From NCBI GenBank assembly GCA_030407005.1, contig JAUDYN010000008.1, forward strand, positions 1,178,001 to 1,242,000: DNA of 64,000 nt, written 5' to 3'. A program made the position numbers and the translations under genes. How positions within the stretch are numbered: the stretch's first letter is position 1; every line of letters starts with the position of its first letter. Origin of the DNA: Desarmillaria ectypa (Eukaryota; Basidiomycota; Agaricomycetes; Agaricales; Physalacriaceae). A model generated the notes under the pieces. The model made no database searches, had not been told where the DNA came from, and saw only the letters and a list, made by a program, of their open reading frames with translations. Shown piece after piece: positions 1 to 12,500 of the stretch.

Positions 1-2
1 CA

Positions 3-1652
3 CTTCCGCCCAAGAAGGCATCCGTGTGGTACCGCCCAAGTCAGCTTATCCGTAAATCGGGATTGCACATTCGGGCTCTCTTGATTGCAGATAAACGTGA
101 CAAGGTTTTGGAGGTGTTCCAGGTACTGATGGGGAAGCAATTTGTACAACCGGTCCCAGAGCTCTCCGCGTCGCAAGAATTTGGGGTCATCGTTCTCTTG
201 ACCCTGACGAAAGCATGGTTTCATTGGGACTGGCGAGACATTGGTATGCTGCTCTTGATCGACGGGGTCCGCCAGCCGAATGCTTTCGACGCGGCGATTG
301 CATCTACCACACATCGCCTCATCGCAGATTCTGTTCACCAGTGTGTCCAGCATGCCAGGCACCGCGAACTGGGCGAGTGTCTAGGACTTCTCTTTCAGCT
401 CCATTCTATCTCGCCTCTTCCCGATAATATCATTCATGCGTTATATATTGCCGTCAAAACGCAGGGATTTTTTCCCCTAGGCTTGAAGCTGTACGGTTTC
501 GTCAGCGATCCCTCAGTCATCAAGTATCACGCATATCCGCCTCCACCGAGCGAAGTTCTACTATGGCTACTGCAATCAATTGACAATCAATCGTCAGGGT
601 CCCATTTGGCCCGATCTCTCGCTGGAGCGGTCGTACATCAAAACGTTCACCTTCCCGTACAGGACCGCGCCCATTTTATTGCGATACTGGCAAAAAATGG
701 TTTTGGAAATCTCGCAAGGACACTGTGGCTCCGTTATTCCACCGGGCCAGATAAGGCTTATGTTACCGGCAACGCGACTTGTATGATTCGCATGGTTTCC
801 ATTTTCACACATCTCCGAAAACGGCTCCAAGCCCCAGAAAGTCGACCATCGTCGAGAATTCCAGACCCTGCACTGGCTCGGGAGCGCGATGCTGAATTTG
901 TGACTTTCGTAAACCATGTGTTGACAGAGTGGTCCCTGGTTCATACGCCTTTGACATCCACTAGCCACGAGAATTTGACATCGTTTGCACGAGCCAATTT
1001 CATAGCGGGACGGCAATCTGACGTGTTTAACGTCTATGAGATACTTCTCGAACGCAGAGAAATCCCAGATCTATATGACGTGAACATCGTGTTGGGGGCT
1101 CTGGCGGAGCGACATCCTCGCGCTGCGGCGAGGATGATCGAGAGAATGGTCGAGAAAGGATTGTATCCCGACGGAGTCACTTTTGCCACCGTGCTGCACC
1201 AATCCCTTGTACACAACGATCTATCACTTTTCCAGGATCTCATTCTCCGACTTGGCGAAATGCAAGTGGCGCTGACGGAGAAAGCGTTGGTATCTTTCCT
1301 GCGCGCCAACGCGACGCTGAGCCTAACGACGGCCCCCGACGTTCAGCGAAAGAAATTCCTTGGCATTTTGTCGGTCGTCACAACCATGAAACATACGGGG
1401 ATCACGTCGTCGCCACATCTAGGCAAGTTTCTCGCGTATGCGGCGTTGAAAGCGGGATTGGCGGTATTTGCCTACAGATTCTGGAAACTGCTACTGTCAG
1501 AGTCGGCTCAATGGGACGATAATGAACAAGGGCAGCTGCGAAGTACATTGATCTCCAATATCAGGTCTCGCTGGCACAAAGGTATAATAGCGGAAGGGCG
1601 GGCTAGACTCATGCTCAGGCATCTCGCGGGTAGGAATGGTAATAGCACATAA
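3..1652 (+). CDS. PPR-like (helical repeat) protein, 5' partial
   Basis: The frame is open from the left edge, so the N-terminus lies outside the window; the GTG at 24 is not a credible eukaryotic start. At least 549 residues are present, ending at TAG 1650-1652 with no intron needed. The protein looks all-helical. A stretch around codons 365-400 of the visible part (MVEKGLYPDGVTFATVLHQS) reads like a pentatricopeptide repeat, with the usual 'G..PD..T' signature followed by a second weaker repeat. Fungal PPR proteins mostly act in mitochondrial RNA processing or translation; that role is inference here because the targeting region is missing. The next gene starts about 500 bp downstream on the same strand. 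It could also be another TPR/PPR-type scaffold. Confidence 0.6.
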   Translation, partial: LPPKKASVWYRPSQLIRKSGLHIRALLIADKRDKVLEVFQVLMGKQFVQPVPELSASQEFGVIVLLTLTKAWFHWDWRDIGMLLLIDGVRQPNAFDAAIASTTHRLIADSVHQCVQHARHRELGECLGLLFQLHSISPLPDNIIHALYIAVKTQGFFPLGLKLYGFVSDPSVIKYHAYPPPPSEVLLWLLQSIDNQSSGSHLARSLAGAVVHQNVHLPVQDRAHFIAILAKNGFGNLARTLWLRYSTGPDKAYVTGNATCMIRMVSIFTHLRKRLQAPESRPSSRIPDPALARERDAEFVTFVNHVLTEWSLVHTPLTSTSHENLTSFARANFIAGRQSDVFNVYEILLERREIPDLYDVNIVLGALAERHPRAAARMIERMVEKGLYPDGVTFATVLHQSLVHNDLSLFQDLILRLGEMQVALTEKALVSFLRANATLSLTTAPDVQRKKFLGILSVVTTMKHTGITSSPHLGKFLAYAALKAGLAVFAYRFWKLLLSESAQWDDNEQGQLRSTLISNIRSRWHKGIIAEGRARLMLRHLAGRNGNST

Positions 1653-2168
1653 TAGAAAATTTTGGGTAACTAAGAAACGGGGGAAATGTTACGACTGACA
1701 AAATGGAGCACGTGGAATTAGGTACCAGCCGCAACTCGGATCGGAGGCAATGAACTTGTGGTGATCTGAGCAATGTTGAGCAAGTCTGAGGAATCCAAAA
1801 CGGTACATCGCCAAACTTCAATCTGGCCGGTTGCGAGAGATTAACCGGAGATAGGCCGGGGCAATGACCGCGGTCTATTGTGAGAACGGAGCTATAGACC
1901 CGTGATACAATATTCACTGAATGATATTCTGGAAACCATATGTGTAAAAGTGCTCGATTGGGACGGAGGTCATTGATTTTTAGGTTTCCATTGCCCTTAC
2001 GAGCCTGATCCCTGTTTGATATATAACATTGACAAGAAGAGCTCTAGAAAAAGAGCCCGAGTAGCAAACAAAGCGCTACACGCATGCTTCAAAACGGCCA
2101 GACATACCGTCCCATTTACTTCCAAGGCCCCATCTGCCCTCTCTGCTTGCTGTAATTTCCTGCCGCCT
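1653..2168. other. Intergenic region
   Basis: No gene is seen. The stretch holds the 3' flank of the PPR-like gene and the probable promoter/5'UTR of the Zn2Cys6 gene; no clear TATA box was recognised. Confidence 0.5.
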
Positions 2169-5024
2169 ATGCCTGTCGCCCGTCCAAAGAAGGAGTCGAG
2201 CTCGGCCACCCCGCCTTCCGACGATGGCCTCCTCAAGGAACCACACTCCGAAATCAGCAAAAGCAAGAGAAAGTATGTCTAATTTCTGCCCATTTCACCG
2301 ACCTTTCTCCGTGCCCCACCCCCGCATTTCTTCCTATTCCCCCCTTGCTCTATCCTCTTTACTTCTACAGGTCGTTTTCATGTTGTGGTTCTCTTATTTT
2401 TTTTTGTCTGTGCTCGTTGCTGACGTCTTTTGTGTTGTTTAGGCGGCAGTCTCAGAGTACGTATTCTGTCACGTCTATTTGATTTGCCCTTTATTGATGC
2501 GATATCGAAGGCTGTGATGCTTGCAGAGCGCGCAAGGTTCGATGCGCTCGAGAGAACCCCGATGATCAGAAGCAGTCATGCAAACATTGCATATCGCTCG
2601 GAATTCCCTGCACTTACGAATACCAGCCCAAAAAGAGAGGTCCGCCTAATCTGTGGGTGTCGTCATTCCACGCTGTTCGGCTCTGCCATACTTAGCAACA
2701 TCTGTATACATAGATATCTTCGCAGGCTACATGAAGCCCAAGCAGCGGCAGCGGCAGCTGAAAGCCAGGTCGATGCAGATAGCTCCGCATCACCGTCATC
2801 GACGACTATGACTAGCCCCCAATCACTAATGTCTCCGTCGTTTGGTCCAAAGAGCCCGTCTTCGTTTATGGATTCCCCGATACCAGCACTACCCACCGTT
2901 CCTTCTATTCCTATACCCCCTTCACGCTACCCTATCGCGGCAGATACTTATCATTCCCACTATTCCAGCTCATTGTCCTCGTCGTACCCTGGTCCCCACT
3001 CTGACGCATCTAATATCCAGGACGAATCCAAGGGGTACTCTCCTCAGCCCGATTCTTTCAATACTTATCCTTTATATAATTGGTCGTACAAGCAGCACCA
3101 GATCCTTCCAGTGCAGCCACCAGCCCAAATACCCCCTCTCTCGTTTTATTACCGACCGCATAGATTGGAAGAAATCGTTCCGAGAGACACGATATCTCTC
3201 ATTATAGCGCTCTTCTTCGACTTCGTGTATCCGTTGACTCCTTGCGTTCACAAACCGTCCTTCATGGCAGACCTTCATGCCCGCCGGGAAGAACGCGATC
3301 CGCTCTTTTTCGCCCTTGTTATGTCCACTGTGGCTTCAACGCTCGTTCAAGTTCCCCGTTCCTATCTCCCAATGGACCGTCCGGTCGTTCGGAAGCTCGC
3401 CCAGGTACGTGCATTACTATCGGTCCTGGTTGCTCTCCAACTGAAAGGCAATCAGACTTGTCACGAAGCTAGCCGGCAGGTTTCTATAGCATCCTACGAT
3501 CCACCAACCTCTATGCATGTCATTATTCGATATTTGTTCGTACCTTTTTTTTTTTTTGGTGTGATTTTGGTATTCAGATCTTCTCACAGCGATTGCGTAT
3601 ACCACTTCTGTGAGGGCCATGACGCCACGCAGCATGCAGCATTTGGTGAAGCTGCGCATATTGCCGTTACTCTGCGTATGCACGAAGAAGCTTCGTATGA
3701 AGGCCTCGACCCAATCGAGAGCGAGATTAGACGGAGAACTTTTTGGCTACTCTTTGGAGGTGAGCGCGGGTTGCTTTGTCAGAATGTGAGAGCGCTAGAA
3801 AATTTTGTAATTTTTAGCCGACAAGTCAATGTCGGTCCTCCTTGGACGGCCGATCTGTCTTCGTGACGAAGATTGTACTGTTCATTTCCCCAAGGAACTA
3901 GATGACGAATAGTAAGTTTTTGAGTCTGGTTAAGCGACAATGATCCACTTAACCACCTCGGTTTTTTTCCCCTGTAGCATCACCCCTAGCGCTTACCTTC
4001 CTCAACCACATGGCAAGACTGCCATTGTCTCGGGTCTTAACTATACCTCCCGGATTTTCGCACTTCTCGGAGAGATCCTGGTTCGTATCCGAGTGGACAA
4101 GCGCTCTCCGCCCCAAGGGCAATTTGCGACTGCCAGACTTGAAGAGGTTCAGTCACTTCATGGCCGTATCCTTTCGGCGTTAAGCCACGCGCCTGAACCC
4201 TTACGACTAAAACAAACACATGCCCCTTCCCACATCCCTCCAGAATATGGAGGTGCAGGTTTCCGACAAGCAACCTTTGCCGAGGTGAAAGATTTCTTTG
4301 ACAATCCTCATGCTTCGCGAGCGAATGCGTTGAACCCATTCCTGGTCATGCAAGCGAATTTATATGTGACTCAGGTAACCGCTAAAACTATTTGCGTCGT
4401 CTGCAATACTGACTATTGTCCCAAGCAACTGGTTCGATTTGTGATTGAACAATACCGTGACGAGCTGGTTGTCTCCTTACAAGGAAATATTGACGATCAC
4501 CAAGTCGCCGAGGACCGAGAGGCTGTTGCTAGTGTACTGCTGAGCATCCTTCACAGGCAAGGGTTGTCCAATTGAAACGCGCTTTGTTACTTAACGTTAC
4601 GAATGACATTTACAGCATCCCGATTCAGTCCATCGCCACCAATGGACCTAGTTTGGTAAGTTAGATCTTATGGGTCTTTGTGTTTTCAAGCCTTTGAGCT
4701 ATTCTATAGGTCCATAAGGTGCGCTTTGTCGCATCTACGCTGCTGGACGCAGTGAGAAAAGCTGAAATAGCGCCGGCGTCCGCCGCGCGCGCCCACGCAT
4801 ATCTTTGTGAGTTATTGGTTGCCCATCAATCTTTTCAAAGATGTGCTGACCCTTGGGTATCTAGGGGATTTCCTTAGCATCTTATCTGAGATCGAGAGGA
4901 ACTACTTGTGAGTCTAAAATCTCATGCTCGTTGCGACGTGGGTTTACTAACGCGCGTACCTTGTAGACTTGACGACGACCGGGATGGCACGTCCAGTGGC
5001 GACGGAATGGCCATGATGAGCTAA
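2169..5024 (+). CDS. Zn2Cys6 fungal transcription factor
   Basis: Spliced gene, about 640 residues. The start ATG 2169 is supported by the splice model: exon 1 2169-2272, a 14-bp exon 2443-2456, then exon 3 from 2511, which restores a binuclear zinc cluster. That cluster reads CDACRARKVRC, then 11 residues, then CKHCISLGIPC (C-x2-C-x6-C-x11-C-x2-C-x6-C), followed by the basic linker KKRGPPNLYLRRL. A Ser/Pro-rich linker follows (exon 4 from 2714), then the helical 'fungal specific transcription factor' domain (FYYRPHRLEEIVPRD, FFDFVYPLTPCVHKPSF, EIRRRTFWLLFG, LLGRPICLRDED). The last exons are joined at about 4617, 4709, 4864 and 4967, ending in MAMMS and TAA 5022-5024. The role is nuclear DNA binding, probably in carbon or secondary metabolism as for many family members (inference). 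One intron near 4557 seems to use a GC donor. The acceptor near 3590 is uncertain. Confidence 0.85.
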
Positions 5025-5560
5025 AGGAACTCTGGCAGTTTTTCAGCAAAAACAATAATAGCAACTGTATCTATCGCTTCGGCTTTCTCTTTGTGGTATA
5101 CCCGCGCCCTTCGCATATTGCTCTAGCTGCATAGCAGCGTCTACTGTGTATTATTAATTTACTCATCCTGTCGCATTGTTATCGAATAGTACCCAACATT
5201 TACTTGTGTAGCCCAGCTGACCTACCCTTTAGTCAACAAAATAAAAGCTCGCTTGGTTAGCATTTTTGAATACAGATGGGATCGTATGGTCTTGGAAAGC
5301 AACGAAACAACTCGAATTCCAGTGGTGATCGTTGGTGATCATCATTAATCGCAATTTGCCTTCGGATTCGAGGCCGAAGTGACCGGTGCCTGACTCAAAA
5401 AGGGAATTTCTGTGACTGAGTTTTGTGACGAACGCGACTCATTATTTTCTGCCGTGTCCCTGTTTTCCGTCCGCTCAGCATCTAGCATCCCGAAGAGTTC
5501 TGCTATAATTTCTCTTTTTGCCGCAGATTTTTCAACTAAAATACAAGAATTTGGTCAATC
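5025..5560. other. Intergenic region / promoter of the Aos1 gene
   Basis: No coding potential recognised. Holds the 3' flank of the transcription factor gene and the upstream region of the Aos1-type gene. Confidence 0.5.
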
Positions 5561-6952
5561 ATGTCGGCCACGGAATTCACAGAAGAAGAACAGAGTCGCT
5601 ACGACCGGCAGATCCGTCTGTGGGGAATCGAAGCTCAACAAAGGTGCATTTCTGCGATTTTGTTACCCCGCAGGGTCCTTCAGAGAGCTTCTTTTAATTG
5701 AGAATTGTGGTCGGACTTTCTGAGACTGATTGGCGCGATAGGATGCGTAATGCAACAATTCTCGTTGCACGATTGCGAGGCACTGCAACTGAAGTTATCA
5801 AAAACATCGTCTTAGCTGGCATAGGCAAGCTCATCATGATTGATGATGCCGACGTTACTGAGGAAGACCTCGGGGCCGGTTTCTTTTTCCGAGACGAAGA
5901 TGTCGGTCAGAAGGTACGCTTCGCAGTTTCGCGTCTTTCGACGGAAATTTGATGGCTATTCTCCGGCGACTGTATGGTGTAGAGGGTAATTGCTGCGAAA
6001 TCAAGAGTCGAGAGTCTCAATCCCCTCGTGACGGTGGAGGCTATCACAACTTTGACCCTGCTTGATGAGGCAGCACTTGAACAGGTGCTCGGATCCGTAG
6101 ATCTGGTGTGTGTGACAGATTGGGATCGAGATAGTCTTGTGAGTCCTTCACTTTGAATACTTACTCTGCTATTCTGAGTCGACTCTTCAAGATCCGTGTA
6201 AACGGCGTGTGTCGGCGGCTCCACATCCCATTTTATTGCGGTGGTACCTATGGCGTTGCGGGTTACATATTCTGCGACCTACTCAATCACGAGTACATTG
6301 CTCCGTGAGTCCAGTCTCTTTTAGCTTGATCTCTCTACCGGTAGGTTTACCCCTCTCGCCGGTACATTTACAGCGACCGTTCTGCTCCCAACACTGCCCA
6401 GAAAAACATCAAGGTCACAGCCGCGTATTCCCCTCTTCGAGATGCTCTACGTCACAAGTGGTCCGCGTTGACAAAAAGGCAAACTAAAGAACTGAATCCT
6501 TCGGTCCTTTTCATGATTCTTGGTAGGTTGCTTGATCGTGACATCATGCGATATTCATGGAAAATACTCGGCTCTAGCACTCTGGGAATTCCAGTCAACG
6601 CACGACGGAGTCCTTCCCGACAGTGTCGCTCAAACGGAAGAATTAGAAACCATAGCGAACGCAATGATAGCTGTGGCGGACGTAAACAGGCAGGTTTTGA
6701 CGGCAATTCCCAGAGACCTTGCCGAGCAAGTTACCTTTGCTCTACTCTTGGTTTATCTTCTTCTGAAGGCCTTTCAGGTCAATATCGACCACTGCAGGTC
6801 ATGAGTTCTCTCCAGTTTGCGCGATAGTCGGCGGTATGCTGGCGCAGGACATACTAAAATCTCTCGCGGCTCGAGAACCCCCAATCGCTAACTTCCTAAC
6901 TTTCGATGGTAACATAGGAGGGGCCACCGTGGCTCGGATGAATATGGCTTGA
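5561..6952 (+). CDS. AOS1: SUMO-activating enzyme E1 subunit 1 (Aos1/SAE1-type)
   Basis: The first exon begins MSATEFTEEEQSRYDRQIRLWG, the hallmark N-terminus of Aos1/ThiF-fold E1 subunits. Exons read as 5561-5643, 5742-5913, 5983-6138, 6192-6304, 6374 to about 6520, about 6590 to 6730, then a short exon and the final one ending with TGA 6950-6952. The Rossmann part gives NIVLAGIGKLIMIDD and VTEEDLGAGFF; later come VCVTDWDRDSL, FYCGGTYGVAGYIF and the C-terminal CAIVGGMLAQDILKSLA. In the family, Aos1 pairs with Uba2 to adenylate SUMO; the catalytic cysteine is on Uba2, and none is expected here. Length, about 330 residues, is normal. The nucleotide-binding glycine motif is less canonical than usual (ARLRGTATEVIKN). 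Confidence 0.88.
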
Positions 6953-7612
6953 TTGTTGATAGCTTGACTAGTTGGGTCTATTGTATTTGTTCTTACTTCG
7001 TTAGGTGTCTCATTTCTCATCTGTAGTACAGGCAGTTTCGCCGATGTTGAATGTTCTATATCTCCGATAAACTCAATGAGGTCATCAAACCTACAGTATT
7101 AACTGTCGAGATTGCCGATCCGGAGTGGTATTTCGTCGCCGACCTTATTCTCAGATGGTTAGGCCCCTTCTATGTACCTGAACGATATATGGAGGATTTC
7201 ACCGCCTTAGAGTAAATCACATCTGATTTTAAGTGCATCATGCAAGCGCCTCAGCTGACCGTTGTCCATGCTCGAGTGGACCGGAAGGCGATATCGAAGT
7301 GATTTTTGCTAGCCAAGATCATCATGACAGTTTGCTGACCGGCAAGGAATGTTGTTCATAGCCGTCACCGTGCCGCCTATCCATCAAGCTCACTGGTTAT
7401 GACGCACTTTAGCTCTTGATTTCTACGATTGTGTGGCTCAGCAGATGAGGGAATCGTCTGCATACAGGTCATGCATGCGCGGACGGTCTTTCTTCGTTTT
7501 CGGGACCTTTCACGAACGAGACATGAGACAACGTGATATGCCGTCTGTCGGTTCTGATGTGCATCCGATCCCCTTCTTTTGCAAAGTTGTATCTCCAACG
7601 ACAGACGTGCTC
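6953..7612. other. Intergenic region with one short ORF of doubtful status
   Basis: Between the Aos1 gene and the FAD enzyme gene. A 54-codon ATG ORF at 7051-7215 (begins MFYISDKLNEV, ends TAA) is the only notable open frame. It resembles nothing I know and has no detectable splice partners, so it is not called as a gene. Confidence 0.35.
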
Positions 7613-9310
7613 ATGACTTACTTTGATTGCATTGTTGTTGGCTCAGGTCATGCGGGGAGTTGTGCCGCACTTTCATCACTGCAAGCGGGGTGTCAGAAAG
7701 GTCAGGCCGATCTGATGTTTTGGATAAACATCTCATTTCGCTTGATAGTTTTGGTAGTCGATAAGTGTCCTCCAGGTTGGGCTGGTGGGAATGGGTACTT
7801 CACTGCTGGGGCCCATAGGACTGTGCATGGTGGACTGCAAGACTTGTTGCCTATCGTAAGCAACCTATCTTCAGAGATGGTCGATCATATAGACATGGAA
7901 CCATACACTCGCGGCCAATTCTTTGAGGATATCATGCGGCTCGGGAACGGAAAAGCAGATCCCGCACTAGTTAGTGCAGTAGTTGACAATTCACGGGACG
8001 TGATACAATGGCTCGCTCAATCCGTCAAGGTTCCTTTTGTGTTCTCCTTCCATCGCCAAGCATATGAAGTTGATGGACGACAAAAGTTTTGGGGAGGAAT
8101 GGTCCTGAGTGTAGAGGCCGGGGGAAAGGGGCTCATAGCGGCACATCAAGATGCCCTAGGCAAGGCAGGTGTCGAACTTTGGTTTGATACCCCTTGCGTG
8201 GAACTTCTGAGGGAGGGCAATGCGATTGCGGGAATTGTCGTTCGGAGGTATGGAGTTAATGTTCCTCTGAAGACCTCTGCAGTTATCCTCGCCACTGGTG
8301 GCTTTGAGGCGAATTCTGAGCTAAGAACCAGGTACTTGGGACCTGAGTGGGAAAGGGCTAAGGTTCGTCGTATGGCCTGTTCACGGATTTACGGTTATAA
8401 TGACGTTTTTGGTTAACCAGGTTCGGGGAACACCATATAACACGGGTGATGGATTTCATCTCGCCCGGGCCGTAGGTGCTAAGACCACAGGTGACTGGGC
8501 GGGGTGCCACAATACTGCCTGGGATGCTGATGCTCCAGATGAGGCTGGGGCACGGGACGTAACTAACCAATACACGAAATCCGGTTACCCACTAGGAATT
8601 ATGGTAAATTCCGACGGAGCAAGGTTTGTTGACGAAGGTGAAGACTTCCGAAATTATACTTACGCGAAGTTTGGACGGGCAATATTAGCACAGCCTGGTG
8701 GAATTGCTTTCCAGATCTGGGATGCGAAAGTCATTGGTTCGTTAAGGAAGGAAGAATATGGCGATGGGATTGTTAAAAAGACGATGACGAATAGCATTGA
8801 AGAGCTGGCGCGTGAGCTCTCTGCCAAAGGGTTGAAAAATCCGGACGTGCTTATTCGAACACTGAACGAGTTCAATGCGGCAGTTGAACGGCATCAGAGA
8901 GACTTTCCCAACCAGAAGTGGGATCCCGCGGTCAAAGACGAGCTCTCTACTCAGTCGAACGGTTGCCGACTTCACATACCCAAATCAAACTGGGCTTTAC
9001 CGATTAATCAACCTCCTTTGTAAGTCGGATTTTATTGACTACTTGCCGTTAATAAATTTCATCCAGTATGGCGGTTAAAGTTTGCTGTGGAATCACCTTT
9101 ACGTTTGGAGGACTGTCTATCGATCCAGACACTGCTGGAGTCATCTCTGAAGAGTCTGGACAACCCATTCCAGGTCTCTTTTGCACTGGAGAAATGGTTG
9201 GAGGGCTTTTCTACAATAATTATCCTGGTGGAAGTGGCTTGACTGCGGGCGCGGTATTTGGGCGCAAGGCTGGTGCTAGTGCTGCAAAGTTGCGTGGATC
9301 CCAAAAGTAG
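7613..9310 (+). CDS. FAD-dependent dehydrogenase/reductase (fumarate reductase / TcuA-like flavoprotein)
   Basis: Four exons: 7613-7700, 7749-8362, 8421-9019 and about 9067-9310 (stop TAG). The start at 7613 gives MTYFDCIVVGSGHAGSCAA, a perfect N-terminal beta-alpha-beta FAD-binding motif (GSGHAG), so I prefer it to upstream in-frame starts. Splicing the first intron joins LQAGCQK to VLVVDKCPPGWAGGNGYFTAGA, the conserved second strand and 'GGN..FTAGA' motif of the fumarate reductase/3-ketosteroid dehydrogenase/tricarballylate dehydrogenase superfamily. Later conserved pieces are SAVILATGGFEANSEL, NTGDGFHLARAVGA and, near the C-terminus, GLFCTGEMVGGLFYNNYPGG with SGLTAGAVFGRKAG, the FAD-closing segment. 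About 514 residues, typical for the family. No signal peptide or membrane segment; the substrate cannot be deduced. Confidence 0.85.
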
Positions 9311-9549
9311 TATGCATACGTAGTTTGCCTAAGGAAGCTCCATTGATATGACGTCAACATCAAACAAGGATTTGGCACAACACCATTCATTATACTTTGA
9401 CACGATACCACCGCCTCTCCTTGGCTTACTCCGTTACCATCACCATCTTTCCGTCCACACTCAGCCTGTCGTATAATCTCACTATTTATCGCCTTTACCG
9501 ACCATCTTATTTGCACGCCTTGTAGGTGTCAAGGTGTCAGTGCTCGGTC

Positions 9550-12500
9550 ATGTCGCGTATTGCAGAGGGGGTTGGGCAAATCATTGAAACTGGCCAGCGA
9601 CATGTGGCACTTCCTGGAGAGGGAGACCATCCATGGTCTGCCCTTTCGAGTCCTTCGCACGCAACACCAAGAGTATCAAGTCAAGAACAACGTGTCGCAC
9701 ATTTCCGTACCCCGCCTAGCACTCCGTCCATGAGGACTGGCCCACCACGGTCTCTATCGTACAGTTATTCGACTCCAAACTCGCCCGCGACCTCTAGGAA
9801 TAATTCAAAGCACGAAAACGGCGATTTGAAAGCGGATTCTGCCGTGGAAGAGCAAGGAGATTTCCCTTTCGTGTCTCCCAGCACCAACTTTCGCGACGCG
9901 TTAGAGGTCAGGAACACTTCTGCTGATAAGAAAGGGAAGAAGAGGGAGAGTAAACTTCTTGACGAGAGTTGGAATCCTCTAAAATGGTTTCACGAGTCTC
10001 CAAGGGAAGAGAAGAGTGGCTTTGATTTCGATGGTGTCAGTGTAGAAGGGCACCCTAAGGAACCGGTGACCGATGGTGAAGAAAGCACGAAGCTTCCTCC
10101 TTCTGGTCTTCGGCGCACAGCATCAGGACCATCCGCTCCTCCAGAACGGAAGACGGGAGCAAAATGGGGCCGGTTGCGTTCTTTAATTCCCAACGTTGTT
10201 AATCAGCCCTCTCATAGCCCCATAACACCAGGACCATCGGTTGTCACGTCTAATGCTGTGAACATTACCGACGAGCTTATCACCGGAGGGCTTTCGACTC
10301 TCATGTTACGCTTATGGTTTGAGCGTGACGAAAATAATCAGCGACGCGTTCCCGTACTCTTCCATCGACTTCGTATCCGTGTTAGCGACAGCCTGCATCC
10401 TCTACATGGTCATAAATCTGTGTTCAGAATCGAATGTGAATACGCGAATGGTGCTGCGCGCTGGGTAGTTTACCGGCAACTCCGCGACTTCATTTCTCTG
10501 CATTATCATTATAGCTTATCTAATGCCCTACAACGAAATGTCGAAAAGCTACCCGAATTTCCTAAGACTAGTACGCCGATGTTCCCTCTGTTCACAAATC
10601 CAGGTACTAATCTACAGTCAGGTTTACCTTATCTTAAATTTTTACAGAAGGAAGGCCGAGAGAAAGGCAATCAAGTTGGACACGCCGACTTTGCTCGCTT
10701 ACAGCGCGAAGCCCTGGAAAATTATCTTTTAGATCTTATTCGTGCTGTCGTACGTCCTTTGCAGATTCCGTTACAGTATTTTGACTTCTTCTCAGATGTT
10801 TCATCCCGCAGCCAACCGCCTGGCTAGTTTTCTTGAGATCAGTGCCCTTTCTATGTACCTTTCCCAGTCTGGAGGTGCCCAGTATAAAGCTGGCTATATG
10901 CGGATAGAAGCCGAAGAAGGAGAATTTGGGCGCAAAGGTTCAAGCTGGAGGGCCAAGCGAGAGTCAAGGTGGTGCGCTGTCCGAGAAAATTACTTGGTAG
11001 CACTTGTTGAGCCGGGAGAGGTACGCGTTTTGCGAGCTTCATATATTAGTTCTGATGGCATGTAGTTGACCGTTTGGGACGCCTTTCTACTGGATTCCGA
11101 TTTCAAGATTGAGCGTCCTAAGCGATATTATCGACAAGGGCTGAGCCTTCTTCATCCTGACACCACACACAACGAGGATGCGTCAGACACCAAAAGGAAG
11201 GAACGCAAGTCGGAAGCAAGTGCAGAAACTGAGCATATGTCCCTGATGGGATCCATCAAGGGCCGATTTTCACGAGCTTTTCGTCTCAACCACAGCACGC
11301 ATTTTCATCCCGGTCACGGTGAAGAAGAGGCACAAGATGGCACCTCCTCATCTTCCTCTTCTGTGGCATCGCATGCTCCGACTCCCATGCTTGACCCGTC
11401 TACCAACACCAATCCTCTTTCGGGTGGTGTCGACCATCAGGACATGGTTGACGGTGAGCCTTGGCAAGCCGAGAAAAAGAAGAAGAAGAAAATTCAAACT
11501 GACGTCTCGAAACATACTTTCTATATATCGAACTCGCAAATGCGGCTGAGATTGTATGCTCGGAATGAGGTCTGTTTGGTTTTTTCTTGTCGCAAGCAGA
11601 TGTTAATAGTTTCGGTACGTAAAGAGACAGATGCTTCAGTGGATAACGGCCTTCGAGCGGGTGGCTGCTGCATCGCATTATACGGGGACCAACAGGTTTG
11701 GTAGTTTTGCTCCGATACGGCTCAACGTTGCGGCACAATGGCTTGTTGATGGGGTGAGTTGCCTCTGTCTTATTTGTGGCACCAGCATAATTAAATACAC
11801 AAGCGTGACTACTTCTGGAATCTATCCCGCGCTATCCTGCTTGCAAGAGAAACAATTTACATTCACGATTGGTGGTTGTCCCCAGGTAGGGAAGTATGAC
11901 ACGATAATGCTACATCTAACATCGTTCTAGAGCTTCAGCTTCGTCGGCCTAACAAAGATCGTTATCGACTAGATCGTTTGTTGGAGAGGAAGGCCAAGGA
12001 GGGTGTCAAGATTTGTATTATTGTATAGTGAGTTTTGAGGTTTCTACTCATGGCTTTCAGAATATTAATCGGATGTAAACAGCAAAGAAGTTTCGAATCG
12101 GACAACCCCGACAGATAGCAAGTAAGATTCATTCTCTGTTCCTTGCCGTCGTTCTCATCACAGTGGATCAGTTATACAAAGCAACGTCTGGCGTCCCTAC
12201 ATCCTAACATCATGGTTCAGCGCTCCCCGTCCCATTTCCAGACAGGTACTTTCTATTGGGCGCATGTAAGCTTCGAAGATCCTCTCGCTTTTGTTTTATT
12301 TGATGCTTCTGGTAACAGCATGAGAAACTTTGCGTCATAGATCAAGCCATCGCTTTCATGGGAGGACTCGATGCCTGCTTTGGAAGGTACGATTTGTCGT
12401 ATTATGACTACAAATTTTCCGCTGATATGTGGAGCTCAGATGGGATACTCCCCAACACGTAGTTATCGACGACTTTGAAGACGAGTCATCTCAAGTATGG

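Noticed and set aside
594..1309. Minus-strand open frames within the PPR-like gene
   Set aside because: Shadow frames of a long coding exon, with no recognisable domain.
7051..7215. 54-codon ORF between the Aos1 and FAD genes
   Set aside because: Short, no family, no splice partners; kept only as a remark.
10600..10650. A possible intron (GTACTAATC...TTACAG) in the PX domain of phospholipase D
   Set aside because: Reading straight through keeps the frame and gives the conserved [13 protein letters not shown] segment.
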